Shown piece after piece: positions 55,470 through 64,000 of a stretch of 64,000 bases of DNA; the first letter of the stretch is position 1; the number at the start of each line of letters is the position of its first letter. Origin of the DNA: Megaustenia siamemsis (lineage: Eukaryota > Mollusca > Gastropoda > Stylommatophora > Ariophantidae). The notes below the pieces were generated by a model. It searched no databases. It saw nothing but the letters and a program-made list of their open reading frames with translations, and was not told where the DNA came from. The stretch lies in the NCBI GenBank assembly GCA_032433765.1, contig JAVIAB010000073.1:68615087-68679086 (forward strand). The letters are read 5' to 3'. The position numbers and the translations under genes were made by a program.

Positions 55470-56290
55470 CTGAAATCTCTTATTAGTCAACAGCACGCAC
55501 GCACAAAACAAATAGTTCCATTGTGTAACAAGGAGCGTAACTCTTTGAGAAATAATGTGTTGTCATTCGCTGCCATTGTCTACGTTAATTAATTCAGTGA
55601 AATAGATATGTTTATGTTTATGTGTATAGCTGGCAGGAGAACAGAACTGTGGGTAGGTAGAGTAGAACTTAAGCGCCGCCTTTTTGTATTGCCAATAAAG
55701 AGATCGAACTGCCAATGGACATTGCTCTAAATGTAATGATAATGGTCTTTAGACTAAAAAAAGAAATAAATATAAATATCTCCAATTTGTTTCTCTTCTT
55801 TCGTATGGCCACGTCATAGTTTTATATTCAGAATGATTTATTTCTACTGGGCCAAGACGCGCCTACACTGTAGAGACTTTATGTTGCCTATAACTGATTG
55901 CTTGCGTCGTGATCAGCGTCAACAACAGCTCATGAAGGCCGCTCTTCATCTCCATGTGGGGATTCTGGAAACACTAACCAGTCTGTACAAACGAGTAGGG
56001 GTCAAAGAGAAATGGCAACACGGTACATAAAAATACTGTCCTGAGTCGGATGTGTCGGGCCGAAAATCTCACATTCCATTTACCTTTCACTTAACGTCCT
56101 TTAAATGAGGGGAGGGGGTAACGATTAAGATGAGCATCGACGAGAGCGTCAAAAAGGGAAGAGAAAGATCCACGTGACATAAATGTCGTTGTCATCAGCA
56201 GTTGATGTTTTTTAATTACCTCTCATTGAGGGATACAAGATCTAATTATAGTTTATAAAGAACTATATTTACGCTATTTTGGTGCTTGTG
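55470..56290. other. No supported feature
   Basis: A 65-codon plus-strand frame at 55833-56030 has no recognisable domain; the surrounding DNA is not obviously repetitive. I cannot support a gene. Confidence 0.4.
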
Positions 56291-56299
56291 GGTGTTTCT

Positions 56300-57790
56300 T
56301 TCATATGGGGTTTGCCGCGTGTGAGTGCTTCTGTTTCTCTGTGTGAGTGCTTCTGTTTCCTCGCGTAAGCGCTTCTGTTTCTCTGTGTGAGTGCTTCTGT
56401 TTCTCTGTGTGAGTGCTTCTGTTTCTCTGTGTGAGTGCTTCTGTTTCTGTGTGTGAGTGCTTCTGTTTCTCTGTGTGAGTGCTTCTTTTTCCTCGTGTAA
56501 GCACTTCTGTTTCTCTGTGTGAGTGCTTCTGTTTCTCTGTGTGAGTGCTTCTGTTTCTCTGTGTGAGTGCTTCTGTTTCTCTGTGTGAGCGCTTCTGTTT
56601 CTCTGTGTGAGCGCTTCTGTTTCTCTGTGTGAGTGCTTCTTTTTCCTCGTGTAAGCGCTTCTGTTTCTCTGTGTGAGTGCTTCTGTTTCTCTGTGTGAGT
56701 GCTTCTGTTTCTCTGTGTGAGCGCTTCTGTTTCTGTGTGTGCGTGCTTCTGTTTCTGTGTGTAAGTGCTTCTGTTTCTCTGTGTGAGTGCTTCTGTTTCT
56801 CTGTGTAAGTGCTTCTGTTTCTCTGTGTGAGTGCTTCTGTTTCTGTGTGTGAGTGCTTCTGTTTCTCTGTGTGAGTGCTTCTGTTTCTCTGTGTGAGTGC
56901 TTCTGTTTCTCTGTGTGAGTGCTTCTGTTTCTCTGTGTGAGCACTTCTGTTTATCTGTGTGAGTGCTCCTGTTTCCTCGTGTGAGAACTTCTGTTTCCTC
57001 GTGTGAGTGCTCCTCTTTCCTCGTGTGTGAGCTTCTGTTTCTCTGTGTGAGTGCTCATGTTTCCTCATGTGAGAACTTCTGTTTCCTCATGTGAGAACTT
57101 CTGTTTCTCTGTGCGAGTGCTCCTGTTTCCTTGTGTGAGAACTTCTGTTTCCTCGTGTGAGAACTTCTGTTTCCCCGTGTGAGAACTTCTGTTTCCTCAT
57201 GTGAGAGCTTCTGTTTCCTCGTGTGAGAACTTCTGTTTCCCCGTGTGAGAACTTCTGTTTCCTCATGTGAGAGCTTCTGTTTCCTCGTGTGAGAACTTCT
57301 GTTTCCCGTGTGAGAACTTCTGTTTCCTCATGTGAGTGCTTCTGTTTCCTCATGTGAGTGCTTCTGTTTCCTCGTATGAGAACTTCTGTTTCCTCGTGTG
57401 AGTGCTCCTCTTTCCTCGTGTGTGAGCTTCTGTTTCTCTGTGTGAGTGCTCATGTTTCCTCGTGTGAGTGCTTCTGTTTCCTCGTGTTAGAACTTCTGTT
57501 TCCTCGTGTGAGAACTTCTGTCTCCTCGTGTGAGTGCTTCTGTTTCCTCGTGTTAGAATTTCTGTTTCCTCGTGTGAGAATTTCTGTTTCCTCGTGTGAG
57601 AACTTCTGTTTCCTCGTGTGAGTGCTTCTGTTTCCTCGTGTTAGAACTTCTGTTTCCTCGTGTGAGAACTTCTGTCTCCTCGTGTGAGTGCTTCTGTTTC
57701 CTCGTGTTAGAACTTCTGTTTCCTCGTGTGAGTACTTCTGTTTCCTCGTGTGAAAACTTCTGTTTCCTCGTGTGAGTATTCTTCAATGTA
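56300..57790. repeat. 20-bp minisatellite, about 74 copies in two variant blocks
   Basis: Unit GTGAGTGCTTCTGTTTCTCT dominates 56320-56950; GTGAGAACTTCTGTTTCCTC dominates 57060-57790, with mixed units between. The unit is not a multiple of three and has no stop on the minus strand, giving long artificial frames of TEKQKHSHRETEALTQRNRS type. Confidence 0.97.
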
Positions 57791-57799
57791 TTCATCACG

Positions 57800-58254
57800 T
57801 GGTGCACAGGTCAGCTTTTATTTCATCTTGGATAGTAAAAAAAAAACTGAAAAAATTCTTTTAAGAAGTGAACGAGCTCGCACTTGATTGGATCTGTGAC
57901 TGGCCCGATTCGTTCGACCACTTTTATTTATCAGACGAAAGTCAAGTGCAATAATTTATACATACACGGCAAGCACAGCATATGTCACTTCATCTCCCTA
58001 CTGGAACATGAGTTTAAACATGTTTTTGTTTCTAGTGTTGCTAGCGTCCATGAACTATTCTAGCAAACTTCGCTAATTAGTTTTTAATGCGGATCTTTAA
58101 ACAGACCTGGTTTGAATTTCTTTGCTTTATTGCCACGATGATTTGATAGAAGCGATATAACTAAAATTAAATTGCGCATACGAGGTGACATTTATTATTG
58201 TTACGTGCTCCGCGGGGATTTAGGAGGCGTGGATGAGGGTGTAGTCAACCAGGC
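57800..58254. other. No supported feature
   Basis: Non-repetitive sequence between two simple arrays, with no coding signal. Confidence 0.45.
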
Positions 58255-58740
58255 GACTATAATGTTCTTCCTCTTCTCCTCACCCCATCTTCCCGTACCT
58301 TCTTTTCTTTTTTCTTCCTCCATCTTCTTCAACTTATTCTTTCATTCTTCTTCTTCCTCCTCTTTCTTCTTTTTTCTGTCTTTTTCTTTCTCATCCTTCT
58401 TCTTCCTTCTCCTTCTCCTCCTTCCTCTTTCTTCTTCCCTCTCTTTCTTTCTCCACCTCTTTCCTCCCTCATTCCTCCTCTTCTTACTCCACCTCCTTCC
58501 TCCCTTATTCTTCCTCTTCTTCCTCCTCCTTCTTCATCTTCCTCCTCTATATTCATCTTCCTCCTCCTTCTTCATCTTCCTCCTCTATATTCATCTTCCT
58601 CCTCCTTCTTCATCTTCCTCCTCTATATTCATCTTCCTCCTCCTTCTCCTTTTTGTTCTTCTTCCTCCTACTTTCTGCTTCTTCTTCTTTCTCCTTCTAT
58701 TCCTTCTCTTTTTCCCTCTTTTTCTTGTTTACCTGACAGT
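58255..58740 (+). repeat. Polypyrimidine (TTC/TCC)n tract with 38-bp subrepeat
   Basis: Almost pure C/T for about 480 bases on the plus strand. A 38-bp unit with TATATTCATCTTCCTCCTCC recurs at 58547, 58585 and 58623. Confidence 0.95.
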
Positions 58741-58989
58741 TAACACTCTATATAGTCATTTACTAACTGGTCAGATTAGTGTAACCGATGTTTTATAATG
58801 CGCAGCAGTAACTAGCGCCATGGCTGGACGATTAGACGGTCGCGGTTCAGTAAACAGAGTGGGTACCTAAGAAAGATATTAAGTGCATGGTCTCCTCCTA
58901 CCTCAAAGTGCTGTGACCTTGTAAAATGATGTTTAGTTTATTCCTCCACTATTACATCATATGGTAAACAATATACGTTATCATTTAAT
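58741..58989. other. No supported feature
   Basis: Short unique stretch with no recognisable element. Confidence 0.4.
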
Positions 58990-59340
58990 ATGTCTTCTTC
59001 TTTTACCTTTTTAGCTCTCAGTGGAGCTTAGGTCTTCAACAAACACTTTTCAAGTCGTTCTGTTTTTTGCCATTCCTTTAAGATCATTCCATGTCTTCCC
59101 CATCATCTTCATCTCTGCATCTGTCTTCTCCAAGAATTCCTTGGTCTTCCTCTTTGTCTTTTCCCCTGGGGATTCCAAAAAAAGGCCCTGTTGTGTAATA
59201 CTCTCAGTTGGCTTCCGTAGTTTGTGTCCTATCCAGCGCCATCGTCTTCGCTGTATCTCTTTATCCACTGGTATTTGACTGGTACATTTCCATAATTCTA
59301 TGTTAGTGATTTTGTCCTGCCATTTCCATCATTTAATATG
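58990..59340 (-). mobile_element. LINE 3' end (family F)
   Basis: Minus strand: EIQRRRWRWIGHKLRKPTES, ITQQGLFLESPGEKTKRKTK and EMKMMGKTWNDLKGMAKNRT, matching the RRxWRWIGHxLRKP...QAL...GxRKRGRPK...MxxTWxELExxAQDR terminus of BovB/RTE-type LINEs. Confidence 0.8.
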
Positions 59341-59349
59341 TAAGTTAAC

Positions 59350-60230
59350 TAAAAGTTCCCTCCATACAAAGTTTGGAATATGGGGAATATGATGTTAGTT
59401 ACCATAGTCTTCAATGACAAACGGCATAATTTTGGATGATATCATCGATATCACGCCAGGTCACGTTTAGTTCCTAGAAAAATCTTTAGTACCCTATTTT
59501 AGTGGTTGTGTGAACCTCGAGTCTTGTTGGTCGAAAAAAATAGCCACTTGTGGAAGTTGAACATAGTCCCATCGAGCGTACTAACTATAGCTCGTTTCAA
59601 ATCATGTGCCCAACTTCAAAGCGCTATTACTCAGTAACCATTTGCTAAAAACTGTTGAAATTTATAGACGTCGAGGTTTTATTTAATGTGCACTTTAAGT
59701 TGTATTTGTTCTGTTGGGTTCAGAAATGTCAGAATTTGTTTCTTTGTGCATTATATTGTACATTTTGTGCGCATTCAAATGAAATCGATTGTGCACTAGC
59801 GCATGTTTTGAGAGTTAACATATAAGACTCTTTATATTAGTAACTAGGGCGTGAAGAAATAAAATAATAAGAAATGTAACGTCAGCTATTTCAGCTTTAC
59901 CTGTTTGTGCCAACGTGGCTGTAATTCGGGTTGTGCCAGCTTTTCTTTTCTCCGATTGATGTTAATGATGAGCGACCGCGCCGTATATAATTTAAAAGCA
60001 TTAACATACACGCAACTGCTAGCTATTTTCTGACATCTCGTGGCGTGAGAAAGAAAGAAATATCGCAAGGTCGACATATTCGAGAAAGTGTGGAAATCTA
60101 TTCTGTTGAATTGAAATCATTACAAGCTTGATTTACTTCCCTTGCAGTCTCGCACCGGAATATTCACTGAGGCTGACAATTTAACTGTTATTGGTACCTG
60201 TTTTCAGTCATTTCTCAGACGTGGCGAATT
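59350..60230. other. No supported feature
   Basis: AT-rich. 59440-59600 has faint similarity to SINE body sequence but no head. Confidence 0.4.
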
Positions 60231-60234
60231 TTTT

Positions 60235-60350
60235 GTTTGGTCCGACACGGATTCGGGGCTCACCCAGCCTCTGAAAATGGGTACTAGAATTTGTATGGGA
60301 AAGTAGAACGTCCAGGCGTGATACCGACCATATCACCCGTAAAATGTTCT
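60235..60350 (+). repeat. SINE type 1-like body fragment
   Basis: CGGGGCTCACCCAGCCTCTG, AATGGGTACTAGAATTTGTA and GGCGTGATACCGACCATATC correspond to the type 1 body (CACCCAGCC, AATGGGTACC, GGCGTAATACCGACCACATT). Confidence 0.75.
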
Positions 60351-60712
60351 GTTGGTCATTGAACCGTGCGGCTAAAACCACTGTTCCGCTAGCTGAAACG
60401 TCGGCGTACGGTGTTTGAAGCCCGCGGTAGACAGAAAGGATTTTTTCTATCGGGGGTGAAATAAAAATCCTGAATCTCACACGTTGTGGCGACTGCTTGA
60501 CCAAGCGGCCTTTATCCCCCGGGTTCTATCGTTGCCCCCGACATACACCAGCAATGGTACTATGTGGCGTAAAGATAGTTTTTTTTTTTTTAGTCATTGA
60601 ACAAAATGTGAATACTAGCCCCATATTTTGTATGCTCTTTAACACGTAAAACTGACTTTTTCTCTTTCATTTCTTGTTTCAGTTTTAAGTAGCGCATCAT
60701 ATATGCAGTGAC

Positions 60713-61512
60713 GAAGGAGGTGGCCATCCACACCAATGTCATGTATAAGTAAAGAATGAGTAGAAGGAGATGGTCATCCACACCAATGTCATGTATAAGT
60801 AAAGAATGAGTAGAAGGAGATGGTCATCCACACCAATGTCATGTATAAGTAAAGAATGAGTAGAAGGAGGTGGCCATCCACACCAATGTCATGTATAAGT
60901 AAAGAATGAGTAGAAGGAGATGGTCATCCACACCAATGTCATGTATAAGTAAAGAATGAGTAGAAGGAGATGGCCATCCACACCAATGTCATGTATAAGT
61001 AAAGAATGAGTAGAAGGAGATGGTCATCCACACCAATGTCATGTATAAGTAAAGAATGAGTAGAAGGAGATGGTCATCCACACCAATGTCATGTATAAGT
61101 AAAGAATGAGTAGAAGGAGGTGGCCATCCACACCAATGTCATGTATAAGTAAAGAATGAGTAGATGGAGATGGTCATCCACACCAATGTCATGTATAAGT
61201 AAAGAATGAGTAGAAGGAGATGGTCATCCACACCAATGTCATGTATAAGTAAAGAATGAGTAGATGGAGATGGCCATCCACACCAATGTCATGTATAAGT
61301 AAAGAATGAGTAGAAGGAGGTGGCCATCCACACCAATGTCATATATAAGTAAAGAATGAGTAGAAGGAGGTGGCCATCCACACCAATGTCATATATAAGT
61401 AAAGAATGAGTAGAAGGAGATGGTCATCCACACTAATGTCATGTATAAGTTAAGAATGAGTAGAAGGAGATGGCCATCCACACCAATGTCATGTATAAGT
61501 TAAGAATGAGTA
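60713..61512. repeat. 50-bp tandem repeat, 16 copies
   Basis: Unit GAAGGAGATGGTCATCCACA + CCAATGTCATGTATAAGTAA + AGAATGAGTA, starting every 50 bases from 60713. Only a few positions vary (GAGG/GAGA, GGCC/GGTC, GAAGG/GATGG, ATATA/GTATA). Confidence 0.98.
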
Positions 61513-61584
61513 GAATGCGGCAGACCTAGCGCATCTTCTTCCATAAATGTTGTTACATTTGGAACATTAGGACCAAAATGTCAT

Positions 61585-61925
61585 TCATGGTCGTCATCAT
61601 CAAGTCGCATGCCTTTTGTAGAACGTTGCATGCACCACAGCCTGTCTGAAAGAATCTATGTTTCTAGCCAGATCTTCCACTTCTATTGTCATGTTCATGG
61701 TCTCCTGGATGTCTTGAAACCGCCTTCTTCTTGGTCTGCCCCTGATGCGTCGCCCAGAAACCATGTCTTCCATTATTGTTCTTTCCTGCCCGCTGTGTCT
61801 TTTGACGTGATCATAGTATTTTAATCTTCTCTGTGTGTTTATGAGCCGGGTCTTTTAAATGTTTAAATCTTTTAGTATGTCTTTATTGCTCATTTCATTA
61901 TCCAACGCATCTTAAGGAATTTTCC
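61585..61925 (-). mobile_element. LINE 3' end (family D)
   Basis: Minus strand: KYYDHVKRHSGQERTIMEDM, VSGRRIRGRPRRRRFQDIQE, DLARNIDSFRQAVVHATFYK and RHAT, ending at an ATGATGACGACC tail. Shares its terminal part with 39545-39760. Confidence 0.85.
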
Positions 61926-62439
61926 GGCAGCATGTCACTATGATATTAAAATAAGCAGTTGTATATTGAACATTTTTTTCTGTTAGGATTTTAGTCGCAT
62001 CGCGTTTAAGTTGAGGAATGTTGAAGTATTCATAGTAACAAACTGTACTTGGAGGTCCAGATGACTTGTGTATTCATCTATATTTCCGTACTCTACAAAT
62101 GAAATCCCCAATTTACAGTTGAATTAACCGTAAGTCGTGCGCATTCGTGAATAAAGTTATCTTTGGAATAAGAAAGAAGCTCGCGCCATATTTCATGAGA
62201 CGCAACAGGAGGATGCCAGATACACGTCACAAGGACCACTCTAAACGAGGTTTGGAAGAGAAGCGGCGGGTCGATAGGTCGTCTCACATACTCATGAAGG
62301 TTTTGGAGTTAAATGCACAGATTCCCTCTACAAGAAGACTTGTTACAAACAAGCATCCACCGGTTTATAAAGGATTGAGGATTGTGTTAAATTCAATAAC
62401 AGGGCTGCAGGCTATTTCAGAGAGATTCAGTACAAGACT
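61926..62439. other. No supported feature
   Basis: A 128-codon plus-strand frame (62147-62533) runs into the degenerate array; its translation is basic then hydrophobic with no recognisable domain. Not supported as a gene. Confidence 0.4.
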
Positions 62440-63480
62440 TGAGGTGATGTCATGTTGGGGGAGAGAGGACTTATCCTTCTTCTGTTTCATCTTCTCCTGT
62501 TTTATATTGTTTGGTGTTATATGTTTGGCATAGGCTTTGAGGTGGCATGAGGTGACGTCATACCTTGACGTCGACTTTTCTTTTATTAATTTCTATCGCT
62601 TGTTTTGGATGTTTTATGTTTGACTTTGAGCGTCACTTTGAGGGGACATCATGCATTGACGTAAACTTTTCTTTTGTTAATCTCTCTCGTTTGTTTGGTA
62701 TTTTATATTTGGCATAGACTTTCACTTTAGAGAGTCTTAAGTCATGCTGCTGATAGAATATGAAGTCTTATTTTTTCTTATATCTTTTTCAATTATTTGT
62801 TGTTTAATATTTGACATAGACGTTAACATTATTTGCTGTAATGTCATGTTTGGATGTAGATTTTTATGTTCTCCTCACTTAAATCCATCTCGCTTGTTTG
62901 GTGTTTTATGTTTGACGTAGACTTTGAGCAGTGATAATATGACACCATGTTAGGGAAAGAGAATATCATATTCTGTTTATTGCTGCTAACCTCTTTCTAT
63001 ATACTATCTATCTATTGACCTTTCGAGCTGTAGCCGGCCCATAGGGCATAGACCAAGATACTCCCTCTCTTATCTGAATTTTTGTTCGAGCAGTTTTCAA
63101 TTCTTTTAAAGATAATTTATCAAATCTCACCATTTGTCTCTGTTCTGTGCAAGCAGCTCTATCTCATTGAGGGAGCCGATTCCTACTGCTCTTGCCTCTA
63201 TGATCAATGTTCTTCTCAGTGTCTCTCTGGGTCTTCATCTTTTCCTCTTACCTGTTGTTCCCATATGAGGGCTTGCTTTGCTATTCGCTTATTATCTCTT
63301 CTCATCACATGTCCAACATATGACCATCGTCTTTTCTTGAGTACTGAAGATATTAGTGGTTGATTGGTGATTTCTCTGATATTCTTGTTTGTTTTGAATT
63401 CGTTCCACGCTATACCAAGTATTTTCCTTAGACATTTCTCTCTAGAATGCTTGGTGTTTTATGTTTGACTTCTGAGTGAT
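62440..63480. repeat. Degenerate ~100-125-bp tandem repeat split by a LINE
   Basis: Diverged units share GCTTGTTTGGTGTTTTATGT + TTGACGTAGACTTTGAG and GTGACGTCAT-like motifs near 62500, 62590, 62690, 62810 and 62890, and again at 63450 after LINE family C at 63000-63430. Confidence 0.7.
63090..63430 (-). mobile_element. LINE 3' end (family C)
   Basis: Minus strand reads ISSVLKKRRWSYVGHVMRRD, NKRIAKQALIWEQQVRGK and a DEDPERH stretch. Inserted between units of the degenerate array. Second copy at 22460-22680. Confidence 0.75.
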
Positions 63481-63529
63481 TTTTTTTGCAGTGTCATGCA
63501 GAAACGAGAGAAGGTCGACAGTTCTTTCT

Positions 63530-64000
63530 TGTTGTGTTATGTATTGTTTGTTGTGTTATGTATTGTTTGTTGTGTTATGTATTGTTTGTTGTGTTATGTA
63601 TTGTTTGTTGTGTTATGTATTGTTTGTTGTGTTATGTATTGTTTGTTGTGTTATGTATTGTTTGTTGTGTTATGTATTGTTTGTTGTGTTATGTATTGTT
63701 TGTTGTGTTATGTATTGTTTGTTGTGTTATGTATTGTTTGTTGTGTTATGTATTGTTTGTTGTGTTATGTATTGTTTGTTGTGTTATGTATTGTTTGTTG
63801 TGTTATGTATTGTTTGTTGTGTTATGTATTGTTTGTTGTGTTATGTGTGTTGTGTTGTGTTATGTATTGTTTCTTTGTGTTATGTATTGTTTGTTGTGTT
63901 ATGTATTGTTTGTTGTGTTATGTATTGTTTGTTGTGTTATGTATTGTTTGTTGTGTTATGTATTGTTTCTTTGTGTTATGTATTGTTTGTTGTGTCATGT
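63530..64000. repeat. 19-bp tandem repeat running off the window end
   Basis: Unit GTGTTATGTATTGTTTGTT, about 24 copies, nearly uniform to 63840 and then with a few variant units (TTTCTTTGTG, TATGTGTGTT). The array continues past the end of the window. Confidence 0.97.

Noticed and set aside
56246..57068. Long minus-strand Lys/His/Thr-rich protein
   Set aside because: It is the translation of a 20-bp minisatellite; every frame gives the same cycle, and there is no unique sequence.
58172..58798. Ser/Phe/Leu-rich 208-codon protein
   Set aside because: Produced by a polypyrimidine tract; no domain or codon-position signal.
62147..62533. 128-codon plus-strand ORF
   Set aside because: Runs into a degenerate satellite; no conserved motif.

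Overview
The window is animal nuclear DNA: AT-rich, intron-bearing, and dense in retrotransposon debris, tRNA-derived SINEs and minisatellites. The SINE with a TTAAAGAACCC core, the many RTE/BovB-like LINE tails ending in (TGATGA)n, and the Penelope-like elements suggest a lophotrochozoan, most likely a mollusc. That taxonomic call is an inference from repeat style and was not tested.

One protein-coding gene is well supported: a Dok-7 (docking protein 7) homologue on the minus strand, from the ATG at 26309 to the stop at 4379-4381. Six coding exons join in phase: 26253-26309, 26103-26148, 19575-19808, 14456-14665, 11764-11874 and 4379-8116. Exons 1-3 encode a PH domain, exons 4-5 an IRS-type PTB domain with the phosphotyrosine-binding arginines, and the last 3.7 kb exon a long disordered tail. 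The tail carries YxxP, YxN and four YxxM candidate phosphotyrosine motifs, proline-rich SH3 ligands and the Dok-7-like SDSG motif. The last exon is broken by two frame changes of the same sense (near 7670 and 6055). One intron has a GC donor. Introns 2-5 are filled with decayed LINEs, a Penelope element, a mariner remnant, nested SINEs and tandem repeats.

From 26.3 to 64 kb I see no other complete gene. A short possible first exon with an ETS/YY1-like promoter lies at 38371-38557 (+). The rest is repeats. The standout is a near-perfect 2.66 kb inverted repeat (31055-33718) made of two divergent Penelope-like 3' halves, each with a GIY-YIG endonuclease ORF. Around it are at least eight RTE-like copies of one family (the best is 41795-44035), several other LINE families, I-clade LINE ends, and five SINE types that swap heads and bodies. 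One of these is a two-part SINE inserted as a single unit with a 13-bp target duplication.

Tandem arrays include a 26-bp minisatellite with an 18-unit higher-order repeat (45.5-46.9 kb), a 20-bp array of 1.5 kb (56.3-57.8 kb), a 50-bp x 16 array (60.7-61.5 kb), and a 19-bp array running off the end of the window.

No rRNA, functional tRNA, CRISPR or prokaryotic operon was seen. All repeat-family names are by-eye assignments from translated motifs.
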